From assembly GCA_959606905.1 (NCBI GenBank), contig CAUHML010000004.1:1-64000 (forward strand): a stretch of 64,000 bases of DNA, written 5' to 3'. Source of the stretch: an uncultured Bacteroides sp. (GTDB taxonomy: Bacteria; Bacteroidota; Bacteroidia; Bacteroidales; Bacteroidaceae). The notes under the pieces were generated by a model. That model was not told the origin of the DNA. It was given only the letters and a program-made list of their open reading frames with translations, and did not search any database. Below, in pieces: positions 37,488-46,960 of the stretch (its first letter is position 1; every line of letters begins with the position of its first letter). The translations under genes and the position numbers were made by a program.

Positions 37488-38387
37488 ATGGAAAGAAAAC
37501 AAACTAAGCGGATTATAATATTCCTTCTTCTATTGCTGGGTATTATATTACCCAATATGGCACAGAAACAAAAGATATGGAAAGCATTTTGCGATAAATG
37601 CCGGAGAGAAAAAACCATTGTCGGTGCGCTTCCTTCGCAGTTAGAGAAAGCTCTACGCTGGTCGCCCGGCATTAGTAATGAGCAAAAAGAAGTGATACGT
37701 TACATATTATGGAATATGGTTTACGTAGAAGGAGGGACAGCCAATCTCGGAGAAAACAACGATTATCCTGTGAATGTGGGCTCTTTTTTCATCAACCGCT
37801 ATGAGGTAAGTCAGGATGAATGGTACGTCATTATGGGGGAGAATCCTTCCAACCAACACAGACGTAACTATCCCGTAGATCAAGTTAACTGGTATGACAC
37901 TCAACGATTCACCCGAAAACTCTCTCAGTTATCCGGCCTCCCCTTCCGTCTGCCGTTCGAAGCAGAATGGGAATATGCCGCACGTGGAGGCTTGAATACC
38001 CAAAACTACATTTATGCCGGTAGCGATGACCCGACACAAGTCGCTTGGTTTAAAGAAAAATACTCCAATGAAAACACATATGTATCCAACGATATAGGAA
38101 CCAAAAAACCCAACGAACTCGGACTTTATGATATGAGCGGAAACATCTACGAATGGTGCATGGACTGGTATGATAAAAAAGTTCCTTTCACCGGAAATAT
38201 TGATCCTGACCTGAAGGGGATTGATCTACATAAAGTGCTACGCGGAGGAAGTTATTATACTATCGCCAAATACTGCAAAATCACCAACCGTTATGGAGTC
38301 AATCCACTGCGTTGGGACATTGACTACGGATTACGGCTAGTAATATCCTTTCAGGATAACACGGAGGAAAAGAGAGTAGCCCAATAA
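37488..38387 (+). CDS. Formylglycine-generating-enzyme-like (SUMF1 fold) protein
   Basis: A 299-aa secreted protein with a hydrophobic N-terminal signal (about 9-26). The FGE-sulfatase domain spans about 80-290: MVYVEGGTANLGE, EVSQDEWYVIMG, FRLPFEAEWEYAARGG, GLYDMSGNIYEWCMDW and LRGGSYY. Only some members modify sulfatases; many Bacteroidetes homologues are gliding/secretion-like or unknown. No sulfatase gene is adjacent. The frame is open from 37434, but the ATG at 37488 precedes a normal signal peptide. Confidence 0.8.
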   Translation: MERKQTKRIIIFLLLLLGIILPNMAQKQKIWKAFCDKCRREKTIVGALPSQLEKALRWSPGISNEQKEVIRYILWNMVYVEGGTANLGENNDYPVNVGSFFINRYEVSQDEWYVIMGENPSNQHRRNYPVDQVNWYDTQRFTRKLSQLSGLPFRLPFEAEWEYAARGGLNTQNYIYAGSDDPTQVAWFKEKYSNENTYVSNDIGTKKPNELGLYDMSGNIYEWCMDWYDKKVPFTGNIDPDLKGIDLHKVLRGGSYYTIAKYCKITNRYGVNPLRWDIDYGLRLVISFQDNTEEKRVAQ

Positions 38388-38416
38388 AAATATTCTACAC
38401 TAATCATACACATAAA

Positions 38417-38468
38417 AAATCCCGTATACGTTGTTTTGAATACTCAAACTATCACATATACGGGATTT
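38417..38468 (-). terminator. Terminator of the SusC/SusD operon
   Basis: AAATCCCGTATA/TATACGGGATTT (12 bp) around a 28-nt loop. The minus strand continues with a run of six T. It lies 52 bp after the DUF1735 gene stop. Confidence 0.75.
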
Positions 38469-38519
38469 AAAAGAACAAGCCTTTACCTTGTTTAAACTAA
38501 TCGTTCATTATAAACAAGC

Positions 38520-39539
38520 TTAATCGTCAGTAGGAACTTTCATGTTCTCATAAACCTCAATCCATGAGTTCCATTCGGCAGGTGCGTCATTGGTCGCAGC
38601 AGTTTTCAGTGTACGATATTTATAGGAAAGATAAAAACGGGTGACTCCGTCTACGGTGATGTATCTGTTTGCCTGCTGGACAGACAATGCTTCATCATCA
38701 TCAGTTGTACCGGGTAATTGTACTACCTCTATCAATTCTGATTTATAAGGTTTTAGTATAAGAGTATTATATTTGGTACCATCGATATAAGTCAGTTCCT
38801 CCTCACCGATTTCCATGATAAGGCTCGACTTGTTTATTAATTCCTCTTCTGCTTTATTGGCACTGTTTTCAATGCCGGCATTCAATCTCACACCCCGTTT
38901 CGACAAGGGATATAGAATCTTATTCGCTGATATCTGTGTAGGCTTTGTATCATCTTCCCGCAGCTGAGTACCCCTCATAAATAATGTCAAAGGACTTTTC
39001 TGACTGGTAAAATCATTCTCAATATACACCTTATACAACACCCGCGACTTATCTTTATTCACTTCATAAGGAGTGCAACTGGCAATCCGTAAAGGAATCA
39101 GATAAGTGGAATCGGGAGACAATCCCTCGGTCCTAACTTCAATAGGCAACTTTACATAGGGGTCCTGATCGCCAACTTTCATCACCGCAGTATAACTTTT
39201 AATCGTATATCTGGAAGGATCCAGTTCTTTCGCGTACTTATCCTCATCCAAGTCAAAGTTATCATGATTATACTTATCAATCAAGTCAGGATCTTTTTCC
39301 AACGTTACGGTCACGTCCTGGTCAATAGCCCGTGTACCACCTGCGTAAATGGTTATATATCCAACGGAAACCGGAGTATTCAGCGAATGAGTGACCGGAA
39401 ACGTCAAGTCCGTTTCACTCAACACATACACCACCTTCTTGTATAGCTCACCTTCAAATATTGAATTTTCATTGCACGCTGTCAATCCCATTAACACGGC
39501 ACAATACATCATATATTTTGTTATTGATTTCATTCTCAT
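38520..39539 (-). CDS. DUF1735 (BT_3987-type) surface lipoprotein, SusE-like position
   Basis: A 339-aa lipoprotein (Cys22 in GLTAC). Residues about 30-150 match the DUF1735/BT_3987 N-terminal Ig-like domain (VVYVLSETDLTFPVTHSLN, then RYTIKSYTAVMKVGDQDPYVKLPIEV); the rest is a beta-rich DUF4361-like domain. Such proteins lie downstream of SusC/SusD pairs and probably bind the substrate at the surface. It is the last gene of the operon. Confidence 0.82.
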   Translation of the reverse strand: MRMKSITKYMMYCAVLMGLTACNENSIFEGELYKKVVYVLSETDLTFPVTHSLNTPVSVGYITIYAGGTRAIDQDVTVTLEKDPDLIDKYNHDNFDLDEDKYAKELDPSRYTIKSYTAVMKVGDQDPYVKLPIEVRTEGLSPDSTYLIPLRIASCTPYEVNKDKSRVLYKVYIENDFTSQKSPLTLFMRGTQLREDDTKPTQISANKILYPLSKRGVRLNAGIENSANKAEEELINKSSLIMEIGEEELTYIDGTKYNTLILKPYKSELIEVVQLPGTTDDDEALSVQQANRYITVDGVTRFYLSYKYRTLKTAATNDAPAEWNSWIEVYENMKVPTDD

Positions 39540-39564
39540 ATCAAATTTTAATTTATAGTTCCCG

Positions 39565-41589
39565 TTAATTATCCCAACCCGGATTCTGATCCATTAATGG
39601 CACTTTCCGCAATTCAGCACGGGGAATAGGCAAGAAGACCATTTTCTTATCGGCCACTCTGGTACGTGCAAAAAGATGATTGACCGTTGTTCTTTGGAAA
39701 AATTCATCTTCAAACCCGTCCGTATTCATACCTACAATCGGTTCTTTTTCCGTATCCAAATAAATACCCCAACGACGGACATCATAAAAACGTCTGTTCT
39801 CGTGAAGGAACTCAATCATGCGTTCTCTCACAATGATGTCAAACATTTTATCAGCAGAACTTAACTCATCGGTAGTCAAGCCCGGCAAACCCGCCCGATA
39901 GCGAACCATATTAAAGTATTTCGCCATTTCGTTCATATCGCGAGTATAAGTGCCCGTGCTTTCATCGCTGAAAGTCACCGTATGAGATCCGGTCAGATTA
40001 TTCAATGCTTCTACATACGAAAGTAATATTTCCGCATAACGGATAATGGGGAATGATTTAGGTAATACGGTTGCATCGGTACCACTCCAAGCATCATCAT
40101 TATGGACATATTTCTTCATCACATACCCGGTCACCGGATAATTGTTGGCGTCACCGGAACCTACCGCTTTATCCTTTCCGGAAGCCCCATAGCCACTCGC
40201 ACCTTTCCAATAATAGACATAGACATTTTTCTTCACAGCTTCACTTGTAGAAGCACAAGGCCAGAAACAACCGCTAAAACCAATCGATGCATAGAAGCGC
40301 GGTTCACGGTTTATATACATATTATAAACACCGCTCTTTAACTGGTATCCGGAGAAAGACTTCACTTCAGAAGTGAATCCGTCTTCCAGATATGGATATT
40401 CATCGCTCGAATTGGTACGATCTCTACCATCAACCATATAGTAAGCATCAATAAACTTCTGAGGGACAGCCATTCCATTATATCCTCCCATTAGCCCCAC
40501 CGGAAAAGCGTGCCGGGTATAACTACGAAGACTACCGGATGTTCTTCCCCATATATATTCCGGATTCTTAGTAGCGGTCGATTCGCCCGTAAACATATCG
40601 CTATAAGATTTATAGGGATCAATCCCCACAGCCCCTTCCGGGAAAGTTTTCGTATAATAGTTTACGTCTGATACATTGGTCGGCAATTCCGGCGTGTACT
40701 TGTCACTTTTTACGGTATGCAACTCATACATATCCATATCAATTACCCGTTTGGCAGCATGCGCAGCTACCGCCCAACGTTGCTCGTCATAAGTCTGGCT
40801 AACATAGGGAACATTGTCCGATTTACGTATCCAACCTCCGAAAGTCGTTTTCGCTGCACTTCCTCCATTGAACAAAGGACTTGCCTGTTGCAACCGTAAG
40901 CGAGCAATCAGCGCATACGCAGCTCCGCGTGTAGGACGCCCGAACTGAGATACCGTAACCCGCAAAGGAATATAATTTGCAGCAATTTCCAACTCGTTAC
41001 AGATATAATCTACTGATTCATCATACGTTGCTCTTTCCTTATTATAGTATGCAGGAGATTCATTGGTATTCATCGGCTCATCTCCCACAAGAACGACAGG
41101 ACCAAAGTTTTGAAGCAAATTATAATAAGCATAGCCTCTCATAAAATGTGCATAGCCCAGAATCTCGCGTTGTTCTATATTTGTAAGGTCTTTACATTCA
41201 TTGATTCTACTGAAAATAATATTAACCTTACGAATGATTTTATACATCTGTGCCCAGTTATTCATCGTTCCCAAGTTATCGGGAGTCGTGTGCCCCAAAA
41301 CAAATGTTACTCCGGGAAATTCGCCCGTGTTCCATTGCACAAAGGCTTCATCCGAACCGGTAACACCCGGTGTATAAGCACCACCCCAGATAGCGCCCTC
41401 ATCGGGGAAGAAAGCAGCCGTAGCCCATAGATATTTCTGAAGATTCATTTTATTCTGAAAAATAGAATCGTATCCCAATGTATCAGCAAAATACTCATCC
41501 ACATTCAAGTAATTGCAGGAGGACAGGCAAAAGTAGAACGCTGTACATAGCGTTATCATTAATCTTTTAAAATATTTCATATCATGCAT
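39565..41589 (-). CDS. SusD/RagB-family nutrient-binding lipoprotein
   Basis: Surface lipoprotein that caps the SusC channel and hands over substrate. It is 674 aa with lipobox LSSC (Cys25 from this start; an ATG three codons later is an equal candidate). The SusD-like N-terminal helical part has LRGYAY-type (MRGYAYYNLLQNFGPV) TPR motifs, and the C-terminal RagB region contains YAEILLSYVEALN and RRWGIYLD. It begins 2 bp after the susC stop. The ligand is unknown. Confidence 0.93.
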   Translation of the reverse strand: MHDMKYFKRLMITLCTAFYFCLSSCNYLNVDEYFADTLGYDSIFQNKMNLQKYLWATAAFFPDEGAIWGGAYTPGVTGSDEAFVQWNTGEFPGVTFVLGHTTPDNLGTMNNWAQMYKIIRKVNIIFSRINECKDLTNIEQREILGYAHFMRGYAYYNLLQNFGPVVLVGDEPMNTNESPAYYNKERATYDESVDYICNELEIAANYIPLRVTVSQFGRPTRGAAYALIARLRLQQASPLFNGGSAAKTTFGGWIRKSDNVPYVSQTYDEQRWAVAAHAAKRVIDMDMYELHTVKSDKYTPELPTNVSDVNYYTKTFPEGAVGIDPYKSYSDMFTGESTATKNPEYIWGRTSGSLRSYTRHAFPVGLMGGYNGMAVPQKFIDAYYMVDGRDRTNSSDEYPYLEDGFTSEVKSFSGYQLKSGVYNMYINREPRFYASIGFSGCFWPCASTSEAVKKNVYVYYWKGASGYGASGKDKAVGSGDANNYPVTGYVMKKYVHNDDAWSGTDATVLPKSFPIIRYAEILLSYVEALNNLTGSHTVTFSDESTGTYTRDMNEMAKYFNMVRYRAGLPGLTTDELSSADKMFDIIVRERMIEFLHENRRFYDVRRWGIYLDTEKEPIVGMNTDGFEDEFFQRTTVNHLFARTRVADKKMVFLPIPRAELRKVPLMDQNPGWDN

Positions 41590-41591
41590 AT

Positions 41592-44500
41592 TTAGAAATG
41601 GATATAGGTTTGAAATGCGTAACGGGCAGGAATAGGATAAACACGCCCCATTTTCTGTGCTTGTTCCGGATCTACTGTTTTCACACCGCTCCAGACTGCC
41701 AGATTATATCCCACCAATTGAAAGTCGAATGACTGTATACCCAGTCTTTTTACAAATCCCTTGGTCTTCAGGTTATAGGTTAAGCTAATTTCCTGTAAAC
41801 GTAAATAGCGCGCATTGTCTTTCCAGAAAGTAGATTTCTTAGTATTATTTTCATTCTTACCATAGGATAATCGAGGGAATGCTGCATTAGGGTTTTCCGT
41901 AGAGGGATCTCCTGAATACCAGGCTGGAGTCCAGCGATTTGCCTGAACGCCGGCTTCCACAGGTACATTACCTGTCTTTTCACCATGGAAAGGAACATAT
42001 CCCATTTCATATCCATTACCGACTTTAAAATAGGTTGTATTTCCCGTTCCTTTGAACAGACAAGCCAGTGTAAACGATTTGTAACGGAACTCTCCGCCGA
42101 ATCCATACATCAATAACGGATAGTTAGAGTAGGCCAACGGCACTTGGTCGTCTTCCGTTATACGTCCATCACCATTCACATCTTTATATTTAATATCACC
42201 CGGACGGACAGTTCCAAACTGCGACGGACTGCTCTCCACATCTTGGTCATCTCTGAACAATCCCAATGCTATGTAACCACGTTGCACTCCATACGGCATA
42301 CCGCTTATCTGCTGATAGGGATATTTTGGATCAGCCTGTTCCCAGTTCTGCACATCATTCTTCGAATAGGTAAAGTTTCCTCTGATCGTAAATGAGAAGT
42401 CTTTGCCTATATCCTGCGAATAAGAAATATTTCCGTCAGCTCCGTAGCTACGCATCTTTCCCACATTACCATAAGGCATGGTGATAATACCCGCGAAATC
42501 AGGAACCTGAGTTCTCTGCTGGAAAATACCATTTCGCTGGTCATTGAAATAATCGACCACTAAGGAGAGTTTTTCTTTGAAGAATTTCGCTTCAATACCC
42601 ACATCCGCTTTGGTTGATTTCTCCCAAGCCAGATTGTCAGCACCTACGATAGACTCGTTCACACCATTGGAATCGCTTCCCCAGCCCGTAGCCGCATTAG
42701 AATTAATAATAGTCAGATAAGGGAAGCGTTTATTGGAAATACGGTCGTTACCTACTTGTCCATACGAGAAACGGATTTTAAGAAAATCCAGCCAAGGCAC
42801 CGCTTTCCGCATGAAATCATAGTTTGTCGGCACCCAACCGATAGCTCCCGAAGGAAAGAAACCGAATTGCTTACCCGGCTCGAAGTTTTCGGAACCTGTA
42901 TAACCGAAGTTTGCATCAATGAAATAGGTATCTTTAAAACTATAAGTAATTCTTCCGGATACTCCCTGATAACGTTTGGGAATAGCGCTCATACTGTCAG
43001 TGATGTCTTTAGTCGCCTTCTCGTCACTCATGTAATAGTAAAGCAAGGCTGTTGTCCTGTGTTTATCATTGAATAACCTTTCGTAATTGGCAGTAAACTC
43101 GAAATGATATTTACGCCAATGATTCAATGTCTTACTGAATGTAGCTGCTTGAGCGTCAACTTTCTTTGCCAATTGAAGTTCTCCGGAAGTCGTTCGCCCG
43201 ATAGCCGAATACATCTCCGGCATTACAAAACGAGTCTCATCATAATATACGTCGCTATTCAACGCGCCCTGTACTTTTACTTTCAATCCTTTCAGAAGAA
43301 ATGACAAATCCTGGTTCAGAGCGAGAGTCACCATATTTTTGTAAGTCTCGCGGGTAGCCATTCCCGTATGATTAAGCATTACATAAGGTGAATAGGCATC
43401 ATTGACACCATAAGCCGGAAGTTGTCCTGTTGAAAACCTAGTAGGAATAGTCAACGGTGTCAACATTGACTGAGCATTCCAAAGTAAATCTGTGTTAGCC
43501 ATTCCCGGCTCTTTTTTATTGGATATAAATCCGTCCAACCCCAAATAGAGGGTGGTTGACTTAGTAACATTGATATCCAAATTGGTTCGATAATTATATG
43601 TGTTGTATCCTGTGTCTGCCTTGTAACGGCTGTCAGGGTCTTGAATATATGCTGCCGACTCTTTCGACATACCCATACTCACAAAATAACGGGCAATACT
43701 ACCACCTCCCTGTGCACTTACATAATAAGTCTGCTGGAAAGAAGTCTTATGCAGAATTTCGTCTTGCCAGTTTACATCCGGATACAAATCCGGGTCCAAT
43801 TGATATTGGATTAAATCCATTTCCATAGGAGAATAGAGTTCTTTCTCTCCTGAAACGACTCTGGCTTCATTGGCCAGCTTGGCGTAATCATAAGCTCTCA
43901 AATATTTAGGTAACCGCTTCAACTGTGAAATAGTAAAATTGGCACGGGCTGTAATTTTGAGTTTTTCTACTGTTCCCCGCTTGGTCGTTACAAGAATTAC
44001 TCCGTTAGCACCACGAACACCGTAAACCGCCGTTGCAGAAGCATCTTTTAAAACAGAAAAGCTCTCTACGTCAGCAGGATCAACCTGACTCAAATCGCCT
44101 TCCAAACCGTCAATCAACACCAAAGCCGAACTATTAGCACCAAATGTTCCTATACCGCGAACCCAAAATTCCGAGATATTTTTACCCGGTTCACCACTCG
44201 ACTGGATAGAGATAACTCCCGGCACTCTACCTCCCAAAGAGTTATTCAGTGAAGTGGCCGGAACAGCAAGGTCACCAATATCCACGCTTGTGATAGCTCC
44301 TACTACGCTCACTTTACGCTGGGTTCCCATACCCACCACTACTACTTCGTCCAAAGCAGTAGCAGAAGGAGTCATTTTAAGAACCAGGTTTGTCTGGCTA
44401 TCGGTAACGAAATACTCTATCTTATCATATCCGATATAATTAACGATCAGTACATCGCCTTTATGTGCCTGAACTTTAAATCTACCATCCAAATCGGTCG

Positions 44501-44672
44501 TTGTACCTACGCCCGGACGGTCTTTCAAGAATATATTAGCGCCGATAATCGGTTCCTTATCGGACGACTTATCGACAACTATACCCGAAATAGTCAGCGA
44601 TTTCCCCGCTTTTTGAGCCATGACGCCCAAACAGCATAAAAGTAAAATTTGAATAATATATAATTTTCTCAT
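41592..44672 (-). CDS. SusC/RagA-family TonB-linked outer-membrane transporter
   Basis: A 1026-aa receptor: signal peptide (to about MAQ), a CarboxypepD_reg-like domain at about 25-110, a plug domain at about 115-235 (VVVVGMGTQRK, then LIDGLEGDL, and ATAVYGVRGANGVILVTTK), and a large barrel ending in the C-terminal aromatic FQTYIHF. Works with the following SusD. It is the second gene of the operon after the NHL lipoprotein, 21 bp away. Confidence 0.95.
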   Translation of the reverse strand: MRKLYIIQILLLCCLGVMAQKAGKSLTISGIVVDKSSDKEPIIGANIFLKDRPGVGTTTDLDGRFKVQAHKGDVLIVNYIGYDKIEYFVTDSQTNLVLKMTPSATALDEVVVVGMGTQRKVSVVGAITSVDIGDLAVPATSLNNSLGGRVPGVISIQSSGEPGKNISEFWVRGIGTFGANSSALVLIDGLEGDLSQVDPADVESFSVLKDASATAVYGVRGANGVILVTTKRGTVEKLKITARANFTISQLKRLPKYLRAYDYAKLANEARVVSGEKELYSPMEMDLIQYQLDPDLYPDVNWQDEILHKTSFQQTYYVSAQGGGSIARYFVSMGMSKESAAYIQDPDSRYKADTGYNTYNYRTNLDINVTKSTTLYLGLDGFISNKKEPGMANTDLLWNAQSMLTPLTIPTRFSTGQLPAYGVNDAYSPYVMLNHTGMATRETYKNMVTLALNQDLSFLLKGLKVKVQGALNSDVYYDETRFVMPEMYSAIGRTTSGELQLAKKVDAQAATFSKTLNHWRKYHFEFTANYERLFNDKHRTTALLYYYMSDEKATKDITDSMSAIPKRYQGVSGRITYSFKDTYFIDANFGYTGSENFEPGKQFGFFPSGAIGWVPTNYDFMRKAVPWLDFLKIRFSYGQVGNDRISNKRFPYLTIINSNAATGWGSDSNGVNESIVGADNLAWEKSTKADVGIEAKFFKEKLSLVVDYFNDQRNGIFQQRTQVPDFAGIITMPYGNVGKMRSYGADGNISYSQDIGKDFSFTIRGNFTYSKNDVQNWEQADPKYPYQQISGMPYGVQRGYIALGLFRDDQDVESSPSQFGTVRPGDIKYKDVNGDGRITEDDQVPLAYSNYPLLMYGFGGEFRYKSFTLACLFKGTGNTTYFKVGNGYEMGYVPFHGEKTGNVPVEAGVQANRWTPAWYSGDPSTENPNAAFPRLSYGKNENNTKKSTFWKDNARYLRLQEISLTYNLKTKGFVKRLGIQSFDFQLVGYNLAVWSGVKTVDPEQAQKMGRVYPIPARYAFQTYIHF

Positions 44673-44693
44673 GTTGAATTAGTGATAAACAGG

Positions 44694-45974
44694 TTACTGA
44701 ATAGCAAGTTTTCTAATACACTTATTTTTAGTATCTGCAATGTAAATTGTACCTTCTTCATCCACAGCTACTCCCCAAGGCTCATCAAATAAAGCGTCAT
44801 CCGGCGTACCGTCTACATAGCCGGCTCTGCCCGGGACACCAATTACAGTACTTACTGCTCCTTCCCGGTCAATCGAACGAATACAATGATTACTGGAATC
44901 TGCAATATACATGATTCCGTCTAAGTCGAAACATATCTGTGAAGGGAAATTAAATCGTGCGTTCAAACGTTTTCCGTCCTCATAGCCAGGATCTTCTCTT
45001 GCTCCTGCATACAATTCATAATTTCCGGTAGAAAGTTCATAGCGATAAATACAATGCTTGCTCCGATAACAAATATAGAGCACATCCGGATCGAGACTAT
45101 CAAAACAACAGATAGCATCATAAGTCCAACCCGCATCCAGCCCCGTAGTAACTAGTTCTGCTTCCTTACTCTTAGGATCCATTTTAGCCAAGTTTCCATT
45201 TAATGCCTTTATATACACCAGTTTATCTTCCGGATTAACAGCAGCGGATATATATTGGTCTAATGTTACATTCTGTGGCTTCACCTGTTTTTTAGCCCAT
45301 TGTGTTTCCGGATCAAATTGTAACAAATTACCTCCTTGTACCCAAAGCGGTAAAAAGACTTTCTGCCCTTCTGTTTCAACCATTGGAATAAATGGAGCTG
45401 TAATATTTGTAGCTAATGTAGTTACCATATTTTGTTGCTCATTTATCTGGCGTAAACGATAACTGGACCTTTCGCAAACAAATATATTTTTCTCACGATC
45501 TACGCAAACAAAATGAGTCAATCCGAACTGAGCTGCCGCCAATGTTCCGTCAACTGCATTTACTTCCGTTCGCGGCGTTCCCGTAATCGTACTTACAGTA
45601 ACCTGTGTCTTATACGAAAACTGCTGTTCAAAACTGGCTTTATCTTTACCTACTTCTACTGTAATAGTGCAATTATCTCCCGGTTGCCGAGGAGTAATGA
45701 CATAAATTTTAGTTCCTATGGAACGTACCACTGCCGCTTGTTTTTCATTGTAGAATACTTTTATCTGCGAAAGATCAGTTCCGAAATTTTCTCCATTAAT
45801 AATAACTTTCGTTGCCATTCCCCCATTTTCAGGGTAAAAAGAGGTTAGTTTAATCGGTTGATTTGGATCATAAGGTTTGCCTGTTGTGCCACCTTCTTCT
45901 GAATCACTTTTACATGCTGAAAGAAAGGTTATCAGCATTGCAAATAAAATAGTTACCAAAGATGTTTTTCTCAT
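44694..45974 (-). CDS. IPT/TIG and NHL-repeat surface lipoprotein
   Basis: A 426-aa lipoprotein (Cys21 in LSAC followed by KSDSEEGG). An IPT/TIG Ig-like domain at about 38-125 (SFYPENGGMATKVIINGENFG) precedes a beta-propeller with NHL repeats, clearest in the last third (DLDGIMYIADSSNHCIRSID and VDEEGTIYIADTKNKCIRKL). It is first in the susC/susD operon, so it is probably a surface ligand-binding component of the same uptake system. Its 5' flank leads to the inverted-repeat promoter cassette at 46299-46651. Confidence 0.85.
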   Translation of the reverse strand: MRKTSLVTILFAMLITFLSACKSDSEEGGTTGKPYDPNQPIKLTSFYPENGGMATKVIINGENFGTDLSQIKVFYNEKQAAVVRSIGTKIYVITPRQPGDNCTITVEVGKDKASFEQQFSYKTQVTVSTITGTPRTEVNAVDGTLAAAQFGLTHFVCVDREKNIFVCERSSYRLRQINEQQNMVTTLATNITAPFIPMVETEGQKVFLPLWVQGGNLLQFDPETQWAKKQVKPQNVTLDQYISAAVNPEDKLVYIKALNGNLAKMDPKSKEAELVTTGLDAGWTYDAICCFDSLDPDVLYICYRSKHCIYRYELSTGNYELYAGAREDPGYEDGKRLNARFNFPSQICFDLDGIMYIADSSNHCIRSIDREGAVSTVIGVPGRAGYVDGTPDDALFDEPWGVAVDEEGTIYIADTKNKCIRKLAIQ

Positions 45975-46298
45975 TACTATTATTTCATTTATTAAATTAA
46001 TGATCCTATTTAATAGTTTATCAGTTTTTTATCCTATGAAAGGAAGATCAAATAAACTTTTAAACCAAGATCAAAGGTTAACGATTAATCGAAATCCATC
46101 AGTTTTTTGGGGACCTGACTGGAATCAATTTTAGAGAATAAGCCTGTTAACACTCCTTTGAAGTATCAACATGTTTGCCTTTGTTTTTGAATTTTCATTT
46201 CCAAAATTCATAATTCATAAGATAAGCGGAGGTTTTCTTTTCATAAGCATTTCTTGATTTAGTTAATAAAAAATTAGTCGAATATCCTTTGCTTGTTA
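45975..46298. other. AT-rich leader between operon start and the inverted-repeat cassette
   Basis: No open frame with gene-like features is present. The best minus-strand -7-like sequence is TAACCTTTG (46080-46072), which has three instead of two bases between TA and TTTG. The region may be a long untranslated leader when transcription starts in the neighbouring cassette. Confidence 0.4.
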
Positions 46299-46321
46299 CT
46301 AAGTTCTACTTGAACTTAGGT
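46299..46321 (+). repeat. Left inverted repeat of the promoter cassette (IR-L)
   Basis: Twenty-three bases identical, in reverse complement, to 46629-46651. The core is CTAAGTTC-TACTT-GAACTTAG, itself a dyad with 8-bp arms around a 5-bp asymmetric centre, the layout of a recombinase crossover site. Confidence 0.85.
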
Positions 46322-46473
46322 TATAAACTGAAAAAGAAAGCCCTGTGCTACTCTCACTTGAATAATACGGTAGATATATTAGATCGAAATATAGTCATGG
46401 ACTATTTTAGGCATGAAAATCACTGGCAAAGTTCACAAAAGAAAAAAAATAATAATAAAACAATTTATTATAT

Positions 46474-46503
46474 ATTGTTATATAATAAAATATTGTATAT
46501 TTG
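46474..46503 (+). promoter_or_regulatory. Promoter inside the invertible cassette
   Basis: ATTG (46474-46477), an 18-bp spacer and TATATTTG (46496-46503), followed by C. In the given orientation it fires rightwards into a gene-free stretch ended by the hairpin at 46811-46843. Confidence 0.65.
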
Positions 46504-46628
46504 CATTCGAGAATATTAAATATTTGCACAAGACACAAGAAGGCTATATAAAAATAAATACAGAGAAAGTACATTTAAACATCCAAATAATATTTAAGGT
46601 ACTTATTTTTTATTATTTATTACCTTTT

Positions 46629-46651
46629 ACCTAAGTTCAAGTAGAACTTAG
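46629..46651 (-). repeat. Right inverted repeat of the promoter cassette (IR-R)
   Basis: Perfect reverse complement of 46299-46321. The core is CTAAGTTC-AAGTA-GAACTTAG, with the central five bases inverted relative to the left copy. Confidence 0.85.
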
Positions 46652-46810
46652 GCATTTTTTAGCATTTGATTCAGTGTACTCGATCAAAGTTTCATAGAAT
46701 CGCGTTATCTTTTTGAATACCAACAATATACATTACGCGAACGTCTTAATCTTAATAATTACAAATATCAGAAATTAGTTACATTTTCCCTAAATGCTTC
46801 CACTATTATG

Positions 46811-46843
46811 AAAAAAAGTTCTCACTGTAGTGAGAACTTTTTT
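46811..46843. terminator. Bidirectional terminator between topB and the cassette
   Basis: AAAAAAGTTCTCACT paired with AGTGAGAACTTTTTT (15 bp with almost no loop, so about 14 bp usable). It ends topB transcripts and would stop rightward transcripts from the cassette promoter. Confidence 0.85.
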
Positions 46844-46960
46844 CCTTATCGCGACATTTTTTTCTTATTATGATGAAATTTACAACAACACACTATAATT
46901 TAGTAATAGTATTGGCTACAACTGAAACTCGTCTTTTACTTAAACCTTATAAGACTAAAA

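Larger units (their letters stand above)
46299..46651. promoter_or_regulatory. Putative invertible promoter cassette
   Basis: A 307-bp AT-rich segment between perfect 23-bp inverted repeats, upstream of the susC/susD operon. It has no convincing gene but contains a consensus -7 box pointing right, away from the operon. Inversion would turn it towards the operon. No recombinase gene lies in the window. Confidence 0.7.

Noticed and set aside
46289..46634. Small plus-strand frames in the inverted-repeat cassette
   Set aside because: Lysine/isoleucine/asparagine-rich translations of AT-rich DNA, two overlapping frames, no domain; better explained as a regulatory segment.
46299..46651. Insertion sequence or miniature transposon as explanation of the inverted repeats
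   Set aside because: No transposase and no flanking target duplication (left flank TTA, right flank GCA); the internal promoter and the dyad form of each repeat fit a site-specific inversion better. A non-autonomous element cannot be fully excluded.
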